A stretch of 64,000 nt of DNA from Saccharothrix sp. HUAS TT1 (lineage in GTDB: Bacteria > Actinomycetota > Actinomycetes > Mycobacteriales > Pseudonocardiaceae), in contig NZ_CP160453.1 in the NCBI RefSeq assembly GCF_040744945.1, positions 6,262,001 through 6,326,000 of the forward strand. Reading direction: 5' to 3'. Below, in pieces: positions 45,668-54,509 of this stretch (position 1 is its first letter; every line of letters starts with the position of its first letter). Both the position numbers and the translations under genes were made by a program. The notes under the pieces were generated by a model, which searched no databases, was not told the origin of the DNA, and saw only the letters and a list, made by a program, of their open reading frames with translations.

Positions 45668-46662
45668 GACGCCACCGCCCCGTACCGCCGAACCGCCCAG
45701 ATCAGCACCGGACCACCCAGGAAAGCCGTCACGATCGCCACCGGCACCTCGCCGGTCGGCAGCAGGACCCGCGAGCCGATGTCGGACAGCAGCAGCAGCA
45801 CCGGTCCGAGCACGGCCGCGTAGACCACCAGCCACGGCACCGAGCTGCCCGCCGCCCGCCGCGCCAGGTGCGGCACGATCAGGCCGACGAACAGGATCGG
45901 CCCCGCCACGGCGGTCGCCGCGCCGGCCAGCACGGTGGTCAGCACCAGCGCCGTGACCCGGATGCGGGCGACGTTCGCGCCCAGCGCGTGCGCCACCGCG
46001 TCCCCCAGCGCCACCGCGTTGAGCTGCCTGCTCAGCAGCACGGCGCCGAGCACCGCGACGCCGATCGCCAGCAGCGGCAACGTCGTCGGCGACTGCTCGC
46101 GCCCCGCCAGCGACCCGACCGACCAGAAGCGGTACTCGTCGAACACGTCCGGGAGCACCAGCCGCAGGCCGAGGGACACGCCCGCCAGCACGGAGCTGAG
46201 CGCGACGCCGGTGAGCACCAGCCGCAGCGGCGACCGGCGGCCCACCGAGTACACGACCACGGCGGCGATCACCGCGCCCAGCACGGCGAGGGCGAGTTCC
46301 CCCGTCGCGGTGGCGGTGAGCCCGAGCGCCGAGCCCGCGGTGATCGCGAACCCGGAGCCCGCGGTGACGCCGAGGACGCCGGGCTCGGCCAGCGGGTTCC
46401 TCGACAGCACCTGGACGAGCACGCCCGCCACGGCGAGCGCGGCGCCCGCGCCGACCGCCAGGAGGGCACGGGGCATCCGGATGTCCCGGACCACCACGTG
46501 GTCGCTGGACCCGGTCGGGTCCAGGAGCGCCCGCACGACCTCGGCCGGTGCGATGGCGTGGGCGCCGATCCCGACGCTGAGCACCGCCACCCCGGCCAGC
46601 AGGACCAGTGCGGCGACCAGCAGCACGACCCGTGCGCCCGGCAGCCGGCGCGTGGCCGTCAC
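45664..46662 (-). CDS. Ferric-siderophore ABC permease (FecC/FepD type)
   Basis: A 332-residue FecCD-family permease. Family phrases are MPRALLAVGAGAALAVAGVL, VQVLSRNPLAEPGVLGVTAGSG and GPILFVGLIVPHLARRAAG. The start GTG 46660-46662 overlaps the binding-protein stop by 4 bases. Together with the next gene it makes the membrane channel for the ferric catecholate. Confidence 0.94.
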   Translation of the reverse strand: MTATRRLPGARVVLLVAALVLLAGVAVLSVGIGAHAIAPAEVVRALLDPTGSSDHVVVRDIRMPRALLAVGAGAALAVAGVLVQVLSRNPLAEPGVLGVTAGSGFAITAGSALGLTATATGELALAVLGAVIAAVVVYSVGRRSPLRLVLTGVALSSVLAGVSLGLRLVLPDVFDEYRFWSVGSLAGREQSPTTLPLLAIGVAVLGAVLLSRQLNAVALGDAVAHALGANVARIRVTALVLTTVLAGAATAVAGPILFVGLIVPHLARRAAGSSVPWLVVYAAVLGPVLLLLSDIGSRVLLPTGEVPVAIVTAFLGGPVLIWAVRRYGAVAS

Positions 46663-47663
46663 TTCTTCAGCAGCGGCGCGAACGCCTCGTCGACCGCGTC
46701 CAGCGTCTTCATCGCGGAGCGGTAGGTGGCCGCCTCGGTGTAGCGGATCGGGAACGCCTTGCCCGCCTTCACCGCGGGCAGGTCCTTCCACAGCTGGGAG
46801 TCCATGACGTACTGGACCGGCGGCGGCACCTTGCCGTCGGCGGCGACCGAGTAGGTGATGGCGTCGGCCTCGGTGAACGCGGCGGTCAGCTCCTCGATGG
46901 ACGGGTACTCGCTGACGTCCTTGGAGCCGCCGCCCTTGACCTTGACCTGGCCGTAGTACGCGCCGCCGACGTCCTGGACGATGTTGGTGCCCCAGGAGCC
47001 GTTGAACTCGCGCTGGAAGTTGCCCTTGGCGACCTCGCCGTACGCGCCGACGTGCCCGAGCTTGAGCTGCGGCAGCACGGAGGCGTACTTGTCCTTGAGC
47101 CCCTTGGCCTTGTCGTCGTACTGGGTGCGCACCGAGTCGAACTCGGACAGCGCGCCCGCCGCGTCGGCCTGCTTGCGGGACAGGTCGCGCCACGCCGAGG
47201 GCACCGACGGGCCGATGGCCACGACCGGCGCGATGGCCTCCAGCCGCTTGAGGTCGATGTCGGCCAGCACCGGCTTCGGCACGCCGATGACGATCAGGTC
47301 CGGCTCGGCCTGCGCGATGGCCTCGTAGTTCGTCTCCGCCGCCGACTCGCCCGCGACCTTGGCCAGCTCCTGGTACTTCTTCAGGTCGTCCTCGGTCATC
47401 AGCGGCTCACCCCGCTTCCACGTGGAGATCCCGACGAGGGGGGCGTCCGCCTCCAGCAGGGCGGGCACGGCGTACCCGGTGGCCACCACGCGCTTCGGCG
47501 AGACGGGGATGGTGATGTCGCCGTTGTCGGCGGTGAAGACCCTCGTCGCGGGCTCGGCGGCGGCGGGCGCTTCACCGGTGCTCTCGGCGGAGCCGCAGCC
47601 GACGGCCGCGAGGAGGGTGAGCGCCACGACGGCGGCGAGGCGGGGTGATCTGGCGATGGACAT
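46659..47663 (-). CDS. Ferric-siderophore substrate-binding lipoprotein
   Basis: A 334-residue exported lipoprotein. Signal MSIARSPRLAAVVALTLLAAVGC has a lipobox Cys at residue 23, followed by a FecB/FhuD-type (cluster A-II) fold: PKRVVATGYAVPALLEADAPLVGIS, AQAEPDLIVIGVPKP and KLGHVGAYGEVAKGNFQ. The ATG is preceded by GAGGA. A 40-base gap after the flavoprotein gene is the largest break in the operon, yet no hairpin or iron box is seen there. It captures the ferric siderophore outside the cell. Confidence 0.94.
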   Translation of the reverse strand: MSIARSPRLAAVVALTLLAAVGCGSAESTGEAPAAAEPATRVFTADNGDITIPVSPKRVVATGYAVPALLEADAPLVGISTWKRGEPLMTEDDLKKYQELAKVAGESAAETNYEAIAQAEPDLIVIGVPKPVLADIDLKRLEAIAPVVAIGPSVPSAWRDLSRKQADAAGALSEFDSVRTQYDDKAKGLKDKYASVLPQLKLGHVGAYGEVAKGNFQREFNGSWGTNIVQDVGGAYYGQVKVKGGGSKDVSEYPSIEELTAAFTEADAITYSVAADGKVPPPVQYVMDSQLWKDLPAVKAGKAFPIRYTEAATYRSAMKTLDAVDEAFAPLLKK

Positions 47664-47703
47664 CGGTTTTTCCTCGGGGGATTTGAAGGTGTTACAGGGG
47701 GTC

Positions 47704-48570
47704 TCAGTGGTCGTGGTCGTCGTCGAAGTCGGCGACGCCGCGCTTCCAGTAGCCGGTGATGTCGTGGTCGGCCTTGGCCAGGCCGAGCTCGTCGCGGACC
47801 CAGCGGCGCAGCGGCTTGATCGAGCCCGCCTCGCCCGCGATCCAGGCGTAGAGGCGTTCGCCCTCGGGCACGCGGATCGCGCGCACGGCGCGTTCGAGCA
47901 GGTCGACGGTGCCCGCCGGGGCGGCGCCGCGGTGCAGCCAGCGCACCTCGACGTCCTCCGGCGCGGCCAGCTCGATCTCCTCGCCCGCGTCGGCGACCTC
48001 GATGAACGCCCAGCCGGCGGCGGTGCGCGGCAGCTCCTCCAGCCACCGGGCGATGGCGGGCAGGGCGGTGAGGTCGCCCGCGAGCAGGTAGCGGTCGTAG
48101 TCGTGCGGCACGATCAGGCCGCCGGGCGGGCCGGCGACGTGCACGACCGCGCCGGGCTCGACCGAGCGCGCCCAGTCCGAGCCGAGGCCGCCGTCGTGCA
48201 GCGCGACGTCGAGGTCGAGTTCGCCGGTCACCGGGTCGTAGCGGCGCACGGTGTACTCGCGCGACGTCGGCGACGGGCGCGGCCAGCGCAGCATGTCGCC
48301 GTTCGGCTCGGGCAGCCGCAGCGAGCCGTCCGGCTCCGGGAAGATCAGCTTCACGTGCTCGTCCGGCGAGTGGGCCTCGAACCCCTCGGCGCCCGGTCCG
48401 CCCAGCGTCACCCGCAGCAGGCCGGAGCCGACCATGGCGGTCCGCACGACCTCGACCGCGCGGATCCGGATCGGGTAACCCACCTTCTCCGCGCCCTTGT
48501 CCGCGCCCAGGCCCGCGCGCACCTCGGCGATGCGCTCCAGGTGCCGGTGCCGGTGGTCGACCCGGCTCAC
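47704..48570 (-). CDS. Siderophore-interacting protein (FAD-dependent ferric-siderophore reductase)
   Basis: A 288-residue ViuB/YqjH-type flavoprotein that reduces ferric siderophore in the cytoplasm to free iron. FAD-binding R-E-Y-T-V-R-R-Y at about residues 103-110, the phosphate segment GPPGGLIVPHDYDRYLLAGD and the C-terminal YAWIAGEAGSIKPLRRWVRDELG and YWKRGVAD are all diagnostic. GTG 48568-48570 overlaps the aryl carrier protein stop by 4 bases. An acidic His-Asp-rich tail (DFDDDHDH) ends the protein. Confidence 0.95.
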   Translation of the reverse strand: MSRVDHRHRHLERIAEVRAGLGADKGAEKVGYPIRIRAVEVVRTAMVGSGLLRVTLGGPGAEGFEAHSPDEHVKLIFPEPDGSLRLPEPNGDMLRWPRPSPTSREYTVRRYDPVTGELDLDVALHDGGLGSDWARSVEPGAVVHVAGPPGGLIVPHDYDRYLLAGDLTALPAIARWLEELPRTAAGWAFIEVADAGEEIELAAPEDVEVRWLHRGAAPAGTVDLLERAVRAIRVPEGERLYAWIAGEAGSIKPLRRWVRDELGLAKADHDITGYWKRGVADFDDDHDH

Positions 48571-48809
48571 GCCGACGCCCCGGCGACCAGCTCGGTCCAG
48601 CGGTCCAGCCGCGGTTGTTCGGCCAGGTCGGCGAACTCCAGGCCGGTCGCGCCCGCGGCGCGCCAGCGCTCGACCAGGCTCATGATCCGCATCGAGTCCA
48701 GGCCGAGGTCGAGCAGGTCGGCGTCGTCGGCCACCTCGGCCGGGTCGCACCCCAGCAGGTCGGCGACGTCGGCGCGGATCCGGTCGGCGGTCAGCGGGGT
48801 GGCGCTCAT
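48567..48809 (-). CDS. Stand-alone aryl carrier protein for 2,3-dihydroxybenzoate
   Basis: An 80-residue carrier protein with the phosphopantetheine site [10 protein letters not shown] (Ser39). In E. coli and Bacillus this domain is fused to the isochorismatase (EntB/DhbB C-terminus). Here it is a separate gene whose ATG overlaps the isochorismatase stop (ATGA), as if the fusion had been split. It would carry the DHB thioester made by the adjacent ligase and donate it to the first C domain of the NRPS. No phosphopantetheinyl transferase is in the window. Confidence 0.92.
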   Translation of the reverse strand: MSATPLTADRIRADVADLLGCDPAEVADDADLLDLGLDSMRIMSLVERWRAAGATGLEFADLAEQPRLDRWTELVAGASA

Positions 48810-49489
48810 CGGGGTGCTCCAGCGGTTGCCCGGGTCGGGGGGACGGTGGCCGACAGCGCGGTCAGCGCGTCGGCGGTGGTGGTGACGACGCCGCAGCGCT
48901 GCGCCACGTACTCGCACGCCTGGTCGTGCCGCTCGCGGGAGAAGTCGGCGACGGCGTCGGCGACCAGGAACGGCCGGATGTCGCGCATGAACGCCTCGAC
49001 CGCCGTGGCCTGGCAGCCGATGTGCGCGTACACGCCGGTGACCAGCAGCTGGTCGCGGCCCAGCTCGGCCAGCCGGTCGGCGAACGCGCTGCGCTGGAAC
49101 GCGCTGTAGCGCCACTTCACCAGCACGGTGTCGGCCGGTTCGGGCGCCAGGTCGGCGACGATGTCCGCGGCGCTCGGGTCGGCGTCGATGACCCCGCCGA
49201 TGCCGGGTCCCCAGAACTCGGTGAGCAGGCCGCGGTCCGCGGTCGCCTGGTGGCCGGGCTGCGCGGTGTAGAACACCGGCACGCCGTTGGCGCGCGCCAC
49301 CGAGATCAGCGCGGCGATGTTGGCCGTCATCTCGGGGACGGGCGCGCCCTGGTACGGGGCCAGGAAGTACCGCTGCGCGTCGTGCACGAGCAGCGCCGCC
49401 CTGGCCGGGTCGGGCCGCCAGGCCACCCGGCCGGCCGGCAGCTCGGCCGCGGTCGGCAGCTCGTAGGGCTGGATCTTCGGCAGGGACAC
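48806..49489 (-). CDS. dhbB: Isochorismatase (2,3-dihydro-2,3-dihydroxybenzoate synthase), without carrier domain
   Basis: A 227-residue isochorismatase that hydrolyses isochorismate to 2,3-dihydro-DHB and pyruvate. It opens with [16 protein letters not shown], as EntB/DhbB does. Catalytic parts are Asp37 in [11 protein letters not shown], Lys125 in [10 protein letters not shown] and [12 protein letters not shown] (Cys159). GTG 49487-49489 aligns with EntB's start. GTG 49496-49498, which would overlap the ligase stop by 4 bases as elsewhere in this operon, is an equally good alternative. Confidence 0.93.
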   Translation of the reverse strand: MSLPKIQPYELPTAAELPAGRVAWRPDPARAALLVHDAQRYFLAPYQGAPVPEMTANIAALISVARANGVPVFYTAQPGHQATADRGLLTEFWGPGIGGVIDADPSAADIVADLAPEPADTVLVKWRYSAFQRSAFADRLAELGRDQLLVTGVYAHIGCQATAVEAFMRDIRPFLVADAVADFSRERHDQACEYVAQRCGVVTTTADALTALSATVPPTRATAGAPR

Positions 49490-49494
49490 GTCCC

Positions 49495-51129
49495 TCACCC
49501 CTTCCCGGCCAGCGCGGTCAGCGCCGCCCGCAGCTCGCGTTTGCTGGTCTTGCCGACACCGGTCACCGGGAACGCCTCGACCACCTCGACCAGGTCGGGC
49601 ACCTTGAACGCGGCGACGCCGCGCTCCCGGACGAAGCGCCGCAGCTCGGCGCCGGTCGGCGTGGCGCCGGTGACGGGCACGACGTAGGCGCAGGTGCGCT
49701 CGCCCAGGTACTCGTCGGGCACCGCGACGACGGCGGCGTCGAGCACGTCGGGGTGCGCCATCAGGTGGTTCTCCACCTCTTCGGCCGCCACCTTCTCGCC
49801 ACCCCGGTTGATCTGCTCCTTGGCCCGGCCGACGACCTCCAGGTGCCCGGACGCGTGCCGCCGCACCAGGTCGCCGGTCCGGTAGAAGCCGTCCGGGGTG
49901 AACGCGGTCGCGTTGTGCTCCCCGGCCCGGTAGTAGCCGCGGATCGTGTACGGGCCGCGGGTCAGCAGCGCGCCGACCTCGCCCGGCGGCACCACGTCGG
50001 ACGAGGACGCCGACGGGTCGTCCGGGTTCACCACGCGGATCTCGTCGTCCAGCGAGATCGGCCGGCCCTGGGTGCCCAGCACCACCTCGTCCGGGTCGTC
50101 CAGCCGGGTGTAGCAGACCAGGCCCTCGGCCATCCCGAACACCTGCTGCAGCCGGCAGCCGAGCGCCGGGCCGATCCGCTCGGCCAGCTCGCGCCCGCAC
50201 TTCGCGCCGCCGACCAGCAGCACCTCCAGGGTGGACAGGTCGCGCGTGGTGCGCGCGGCGGCCTGCACCCAGGCGGCGGCCAGCGGCGGCACCACGCCGG
50301 TGATCGTCACGCCCTCGGCCTCGATCAGCCGGAACGCCGTGTCCGCGTCGGGGCGCGGCGCCAGCACGGTCGTCGCGCCCGCGTGCAGCGCGCCGAGGAC
50401 GCCCGGCGAGCTGAGCGGGTAGTTGTGCGCGACCGGCAGCGCCGCCAGGTACACGCTGTCCGGGCGCAACGCGCAGATCCGGGCGCTCTCCCGGACGCTG
50501 TAGAGGTAGTCGTCGTGGGTGCGCGGGATCAGCTTCGGCAGGCCGGTGCTGCCACCGGAGAGCTGGAGGAACGCCACGCCCGCGGGGTCGGGGTCGGGCA
50601 GCTCGCGCGGCGCGGTCGCGGCCAGGGCGTCGAACTCCGCCTCGCCGACCACGAGCACGTGGCGCACCGAGGGGACGTCGGCGGCGACGGCGCGGGCGGC
50701 GGCCGCGTGGTCGTGCCGCTCGTGCCGGTCGACGGTGACGACGGCGACGGCGCCGGTCTGCTCGGCGAAGTGCCGCAGCTCGCTGTGCCGGTGCGCGGGC
50801 AGCGCGAACACCGGCCACGCGCCCAGCCGCCACAGCCCGAACACCACCGGCACGAACTCCGGCACGTTCGGCAGCTGCACGACGACCCGGTCGCCGGCGC
50901 CGATGCCGCGGTCGGCCAGGCCGGCGGCGATCCGGTGCGCCCGGTCGTCCAGCTCGGCGAACGTCCAGCGGGTCGTGGTCCCGTCGCGCTCGCCCACCAC
51001 GGCGGTGCGGTCCGCGTGGGCGGCCGTCAGCCCGGTGAGCCACTTGCCCAGCGTCTGCCCGCGCCAGTGCCCGGACGCCCGGTAGCGCGCCGCGACGTCC
51101 GCCGGCCAGGGCGTGTGGTCGGGGTTCAC
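49495..51129 (-). CDS. dhbE: 2,3-dihydroxybenzoate-AMP ligase
   Basis: A 544-residue adenylating enzyme of the EntE/DhbE/YbtE type: P-loop-like [16 protein letters not shown], then [48 protein letters not shown] and hinge/C-terminal [20 protein letters not shown] with the catalytic Lys in VGKTSKREL. It activates DHB and loads the aryl carrier protein. The GTG start overlaps the isochorismate synthase stop by 4 bases. Confidence 0.95.
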   Translation of the reverse strand: MNPDHTPWPADVAARYRASGHWRGQTLGKWLTGLTAAHADRTAVVGERDGTTTRWTFAELDDRAHRIAAGLADRGIGAGDRVVVQLPNVPEFVPVVFGLWRLGAWPVFALPAHRHSELRHFAEQTGAVAVVTVDRHERHDHAAAARAVAADVPSVRHVLVVGEAEFDALAATAPRELPDPDPAGVAFLQLSGGSTGLPKLIPRTHDDYLYSVRESARICALRPDSVYLAALPVAHNYPLSSPGVLGALHAGATTVLAPRPDADTAFRLIEAEGVTITGVVPPLAAAWVQAAARTTRDLSTLEVLLVGGAKCGRELAERIGPALGCRLQQVFGMAEGLVCYTRLDDPDEVVLGTQGRPISLDDEIRVVNPDDPSASSSDVVPPGEVGALLTRGPYTIRGYYRAGEHNATAFTPDGFYRTGDLVRRHASGHLEVVGRAKEQINRGGEKVAAEEVENHLMAHPDVLDAAVVAVPDEYLGERTCAYVVPVTGATPTGAELRRFVRERGVAAFKVPDLVEVVEAFPVTGVGKTSKRELRAALTALAGKG

Positions 51130-52328
51130 GCCGCGGTCCCCAGCCCGAGGACGCGCAGCATCGTGCGGAACTTCGCGCTCGTCTCGGCCAGCTCCGCCGC
51201 CGGGTCGGACCCCGCGACGATCCCGGCGCCCGCGAACAGCCGCACGGTCCGGTCGCTCACCTCGGCGCTGCGGATCGTGACGACCCACTCGCCGTCGCCT
51301 TCCAGGTCGGTCCAGCCGACCAGCCCGGAGTAGTAGCCGCGGTCCTCCGGCTCCAGGTCCGCGATCGTGGCGCGGGCCCGCGCGGCGGGCACCCCGCACA
51401 CGGCGGGCGTCGGGTGCAGCGCCTCGGCCAGCGCCAGGGCGGAGGAGCCGGGGTCGGCGGCGTCGGCCAGCCGTCCGCTGATCCGGGTCGACAGGTGCCA
51501 CATCGTCGGCGTGCCGATCACCACCGGCTCGGCGGGCACGTCCAGGTCGACGCAGAACCGGCCGAGCACCTCGGCGACCTGGGCGCTGACGTGCCCGTGC
51601 TCGACGCGGTCCTTCTCCGAGGCCAGCAGCGCCGCGATCCGCCGCTGGTTCTCCGCCTCGTCCGACACCCGCGGCAGCGAGCCGGCCAGCGGGTTGGCCA
51701 CCACCTCCGCGCCGTCGCGGGACACCAGCAGCTCCGGGCTCGCGCCGACCAGCGTGCGCGGCGCGCGGTCGCCGGGCGCGCTGACGTCCACCGCGAAGGC
51801 GTGCGCGGTCGGGTTCGCCCGCACCAGCCCGGCCAGCAGCGACGGCACCGGCACCGGGGCGTCGGCGGTCAGTTCGAGGCAGCGGGCGAGGACCACCTTG
51901 CGCAGCTCGCCGTCGTCGATCAGGGCGAGGGCGCGGCGGACGCCCTCGGCGTACCCCTCCGGCTCGGGCTTGGGGTCGATCGACCACTTCATGCCGCCGA
52001 ACGCCGGTCCGGGCACGTGCCCGGCGGTGCTCGGGCCCCCCGCGCGGCGCACCACGGCGGGCACGACGAGGCTCGTCTCGGCGTCCGGTCTGAACCCGAT
52101 CGCCCCGGCCACCACCGGCTCGGCGACCCCGGCCACGGCCGCCGCGTCCAGCGCCTCGGCCGCCGCGTGCGCGCGGGCGCCGTGCCCGGCCCGGACCGTC
52201 GCGTGGACGCCGTCGGCCAGCAGGGATCCGTGCGCCGAGGAGTAGTAGAACGACCCCGGCAGGTAGGCGGCCAGCAGATCGGCCGCCCGGTGCACCGGCC
52301 GAGGCCGCACCAGAGCAGATGGGGACAC
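51126..52328 (-). CDS. dhbC: Isochorismate synthase
   Basis: An enzyme of about 400 residues of the chorismate-utilising family, converting chorismate to isochorismate (EntC/DhbC). Signatures are [66 protein letters not shown] and the C-terminal [25 protein letters not shown]. It is the first gene of the 12-gene iron operon. GTG 52326-52328 is favoured by AAAGG about 10 bases upstream and by the usual N-terminal length; GTG 52370 is an in-frame alternative. An iron box lies about 105 bases upstream. Confidence 0.93.
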   Translation of the reverse strand: MSPSALVRPRPVHRAADLLAAYLPGSFYYSSAHGSLLADGVHATVRAGHGARAHAAAEALDAAAVAGVAEPVVAGAIGFRPDAETSLVVPAVVRRAGGPSTAGHVPGPAFGGMKWSIDPKPEPEGYAEGVRRALALIDDGELRKVVLARCLELTADAPVPVPSLLAGLVRANPTAHAFAVDVSAPGDRAPRTLVGASPELLVSRDGAEVVANPLAGSLPRVSDEAENQRRIAALLASEKDRVEHGHVSAQVAEVLGRFCVDLDVPAEPVVIGTPTMWHLSTRISGRLADAADPGSSALALAEALHPTPAVCGVPAARARATIADLEPEDRGYYSGLVGWTDLEGDGEWVVTIRSAEVSDRTVRLFAGAGIVAGSDPAAELAETSAKFRTMLRVLGLGTAA

Positions 52329-52432
52329 GTCGGGGGAACCTTTCGGCGAGGGTGTCGAGGCACCGGGCACGGCGACCGGTGGTGGACCGGGTCGTGCCGG
52401 GAGTTGAGCCCGTTCGGACCTACAACTGATAT

Positions 52433-52451
52433 TTAGCGCAGGCTAACCTAA
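52433..52451. promoter_or_regulatory. IdeR/DmdR iron box controlling the siderophore operon
   Basis: TTAGCGCAGGCTAACCTAA matches the actinobacterial iron-box consensus TTAGGTTAGGCTAACCTAA at 16 of 19 positions, with one perfect half. It lies upstream of the isochorismate synthase gene, within AT-rich promoter-like sequence (ATATTTAG at its edge). Iron-bound IdeR/DmdR1 is expected to repress the operon here. Confidence 0.88.
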
Positions 52452-52527
52452 CTTTGACCATGGCGGAAGTCCCCCGCCGCGACACCGGCCGATCCGGAGG
52501 CGCCGCGCAGTCCACAGTGGAACGGAG

Positions 52528-53319
52528 TCAGGCGCGGAGGGTCGCGCCGCCGTCCACGTACAGGTCCTGCATGGTGATGTGCCGCGCGCGGTCGGAGACC
52601 AGGAACAGCACCGCGTCGGCGATGTCGGCCGGATCGGCCATGCGCCCCAACGGGATGCCGACCCGAAACCGGTCGGGGTCACCGGCGATCACTTGCGCCG
52701 GACCGTTCTCGTCCGTCCACAGCAGACGTTGCATCGGGGTGTCGGTGGAGCCGGGCGACACGACGTTGCAGCGGATGCCGCTGCCCGCCAGCTCCAGGCC
52801 GAGGCACCGGGTCAGCATCGTCGCCGCCGCTTTGGAGGCCGCGTAGGCGCCCATGCCGACGCGCGGCACACCGGCCGCGTTCGACCCGACGGTGACCAGC
52901 GCGCCTTCGCCGCGCGGCCGCATCCGCCGCGCCACCTCCCGCAGCACGGTGAACACGCCGGTGGTGTTGACCGCGAACGTGTCCGCCCAGTCGTCGTCGG
53001 TGGTGTCGCACACCGAACCCGGCCGCAGGATCCCGGCCACCGAGACCCCGATGCCGATCGGGCCGACCTCGCGCTCGACGTCCGCCACGACGCCGGCGAC
53101 CGAAGCGGGGTCCCGCACGTCGACCGGGAACGGCCGCACGCGACCGCCCGACCCCGCCACGACCCGCTCCAGCCCGGCCGCGTCGACGTCGAGCGCGGCG
53201 ACCACCGCGCCCGCGCGGACCAGTTCGCGCACCACGGCTTCCCCGATGCCGCGGGCGGCGCCGGTCACCAGCGCGACCCTGCCCGCGATCCCCGCGTCCC
53301 GGTGCTCCGACGAACCCAC
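52528..53319 (-). CDS. dhbA: 2,3-dihydro-2,3-dihydroxybenzoate dehydrogenase
   Basis: A 263-residue short-chain dehydrogenase: NAD-binding TGAARGIG near residue 19, [12 protein letters not shown], catalytic Ser in [12 protein letters not shown] and Tyr/Lys in YAASKAA, then [13 protein letters not shown]. The PMQ...W phrase and the siderophore context mark it as EntA/DhbA, oxidising 2,3-dihydro-DHB to DHB with NAD+. It has its own iron-box promoter and is separated from dhbC by about 200 bases containing the main operon's promoter. GTG 53317-53319 is the start. Confidence 0.93.
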   Translation of the reverse strand: MGSSEHRDAGIAGRVALVTGAARGIGEAVVRELVRAGAVVAALDVDAAGLERVVAGSGGRVRPFPVDVRDPASVAGVVADVEREVGPIGIGVSVAGILRPGSVCDTTDDDWADTFAVNTTGVFTVLREVARRMRPRGEGALVTVGSNAAGVPRVGMGAYAASKAAATMLTRCLGLELAGSGIRCNVVSPGSTDTPMQRLLWTDENGPAQVIAGDPDRFRVGIPLGRMADPADIADAVLFLVSDRARHITMQDLYVDGGATLRA

Positions 53320-53343
53320 CCCGACACCCCACTCGCTCCACCG

Positions 53344-53367
53344 TTAGATAAGCCTTGCCTAACCTAG
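53344..53367. promoter_or_regulatory. IdeR/DmdR iron box(es) upstream of dhbA
   Basis: TTAGATAAGCCTTGCCTAA (53344-53362) matches the 19-base iron-box consensus at 14 positions. A second, overlapping register at 53349-53367 (ending GCCTAACCTAG) matches 13. They lie 25 bases upstream of the dhbA start codon. Overlapping boxes allow two IdeR dimers to bind. Confidence 0.75.
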
Positions 53368-53412
53368 CGGTCGGGCCAGGCTGGTGGAACCGCTACGAGC
53401 AGGTGATCTACA

Positions 53413-54084
53413 TCATCCTCGGTCACCTGCAGAGCCGCACCCCGCCCGCGCGCACCGGCGACAGGCACGAGCTGATGCGGCGACCACCGCGTGCGCCACG
53501 ATGGCGAGCACGCCGGCGAGCGCGGTCAGCGGCCAGTCCGTCGACAGGGCCGAGGTGACGCCGAGCGCGACGGCGGCGAGCGCCATGCCCACCGCCGCGG
53601 CGGACGCCGTCCAGGCGACGGCCGACGGCAACCGGTGCGGCGTCGGCAGCAGGCGGGTGAGCGTGCCGGTGGCCGCCAGCGCGGTGACCGAGAGCAGCCC
53701 GGAGGCGGTGGCCAGTGCGGCCAGGTGCGCCGCGAGCGCGCCCAGCCGCCAGTCGTCGCGGGTCGCGACGTGCACGAGGGCGTGGCACACGGCCAGCAGC
53801 GGCACGACCACGGCGGCGACGCGGGCCGTCCGCCTGGTCTGGGCGATGGTCAGCTCGCGCTGGAACGACGGCGCGACCTCGTCGGTCGCGCCGAAGTCCA
53901 GGACCGCGCGGCGGGCGGCCCGGTCGTGGGGCACGCCGAACCGGGTCTGCGCCTCCACCGCGTCGGCGAGGCCGTCGCGGACCTCGCGCAGCATGGCGGC
54001 CTTCGCCCGCGCCGGGCCGTGCAGGGACGTGGTCAGCGCCGCCAGGTAGTCCTCGACCGGGTCGACGTGCCGCGCGGTGCTCAC
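53413..54084 (-). CDS. HAAS-domain (permease-prefix) membrane protein
   Basis: A 223-residue protein whose first 90 residues form the HAAS/DUF1700-type soluble domain (VEDYLAALTTSLHGPARAKAAMLREVRDGLADAVEA...FGATDEVAPSFQREL). Four or five membrane helices follow (VAAVVVPLLAVCHALVHV, LAAHLAALATASGLLSVTALA, AVAWTASAAAVGMALAAVALG, LTALAGVLAIVAHAVVAA). HAAS proteins are regularly paired with PadR regulators; here the GTG overlaps the padR stop by 4 bases. The function is thought to be linked to envelope sensing, but this is unproven. Confidence 0.82.
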   Translation of the reverse strand: MSTARHVDPVEDYLAALTTSLHGPARAKAAMLREVRDGLADAVEAQTRFGVPHDRAARRAVLDFGATDEVAPSFQRELTIAQTRRTARVAAVVVPLLAVCHALVHVATRDDWRLGALAAHLAALATASGLLSVTALAATGTLTRLLPTPHRLPSAVAWTASAAAVGMALAAVALGVTSALSTDWPLTALAGVLAIVAHAVVAASARACRRCARAGCGSAGDRG

Positions 54085-54422
54085 GTCGCGGACCTCGTCG
54101 GCGCCGCCAGGTCCAGCACCGCGCCGATCGCGGAGGTGAACTCCCGCCAGGTCGACCGCGCGTCGGACAGGCCGCGCCGTCCCGCGTCGGTCAGCTCGTA
54201 GCAGCGCCGGGGCCGGTCGGCCACGGGCTGCCAGTGGCTGCGCAGCAGGCCCAGCCGCTCCAGCCGGTTCAGCGCCGGGTAGACGGTGCCGGTGCGCAGC
54301 TCCAGCGCGCCGCCGCTGCGCCGCTGGACCTCCGTGATGACGGCGTAGCCGTGCAGCGGCCCGGATTCGAGCGCCGCCAGCAGCAACGCGTCCAGGTGCC
54401 CGCGCACCGCGTCCGCCTTCAT
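54081..54422 (-). CDS. PadR-family transcriptional regulator
   Basis: A 113-residue PadR winged-helix repressor: LDALLLAALESGPLHGYAVITEVQRRSGGALEL, TGTVYPALNRLERLGLLRSHW, and CYELTDAGRRGLSDARSTW with the C-terminal dimer helix. It is translated together with the HAAS gene and diverges from a DUF2269-like membrane gene across an 87-base gap with a direct repeat that may be its operator. Confidence 0.93.
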   Translation of the reverse strand: MKADAVRGHLDALLLAALESGPLHGYAVITEVQRRSGGALELRTGTVYPALNRLERLGLLRSHWQPVADRPRRCYELTDAGRRGLSDARSTWREFTSAIGAVLDLAAPTRSAT

Positions 54423-54425
54423 GGG

Positions 54426-54477
54426 TTGGCAGCCTACACAACGATTAGGTAGGTGTGGTACCTATTGGCAGCCGACA
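54426..54477. promoter_or_regulatory. Direct repeat in the padR divergent promoter
   Basis: TTGGCAGCCTACA (54426-54438) and TTGGCAGCCGACA (54465-54477) repeat 39 bases apart. Between them, TAGGT...ACCTA (54446-54464) forms a dyad, and ACATATGT (54475-54482) follows. The arrangement fits a PadR autoregulatory operator controlling both directions. Confidence 0.5.
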
Positions 54478-54509
54478 TATGTTGTCTGCCTACCCACCGA
54501 GGAGCCCTG

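Noticed and set aside
53399..53430. Inverted repeat GCAGGTGA / TCACCTGC with a 16-base loop
   Set aside because: It overlaps the 3' end of the HAAS gene and could be its terminator, but the long loop and coding overlap make it weak; not listed as a feature.
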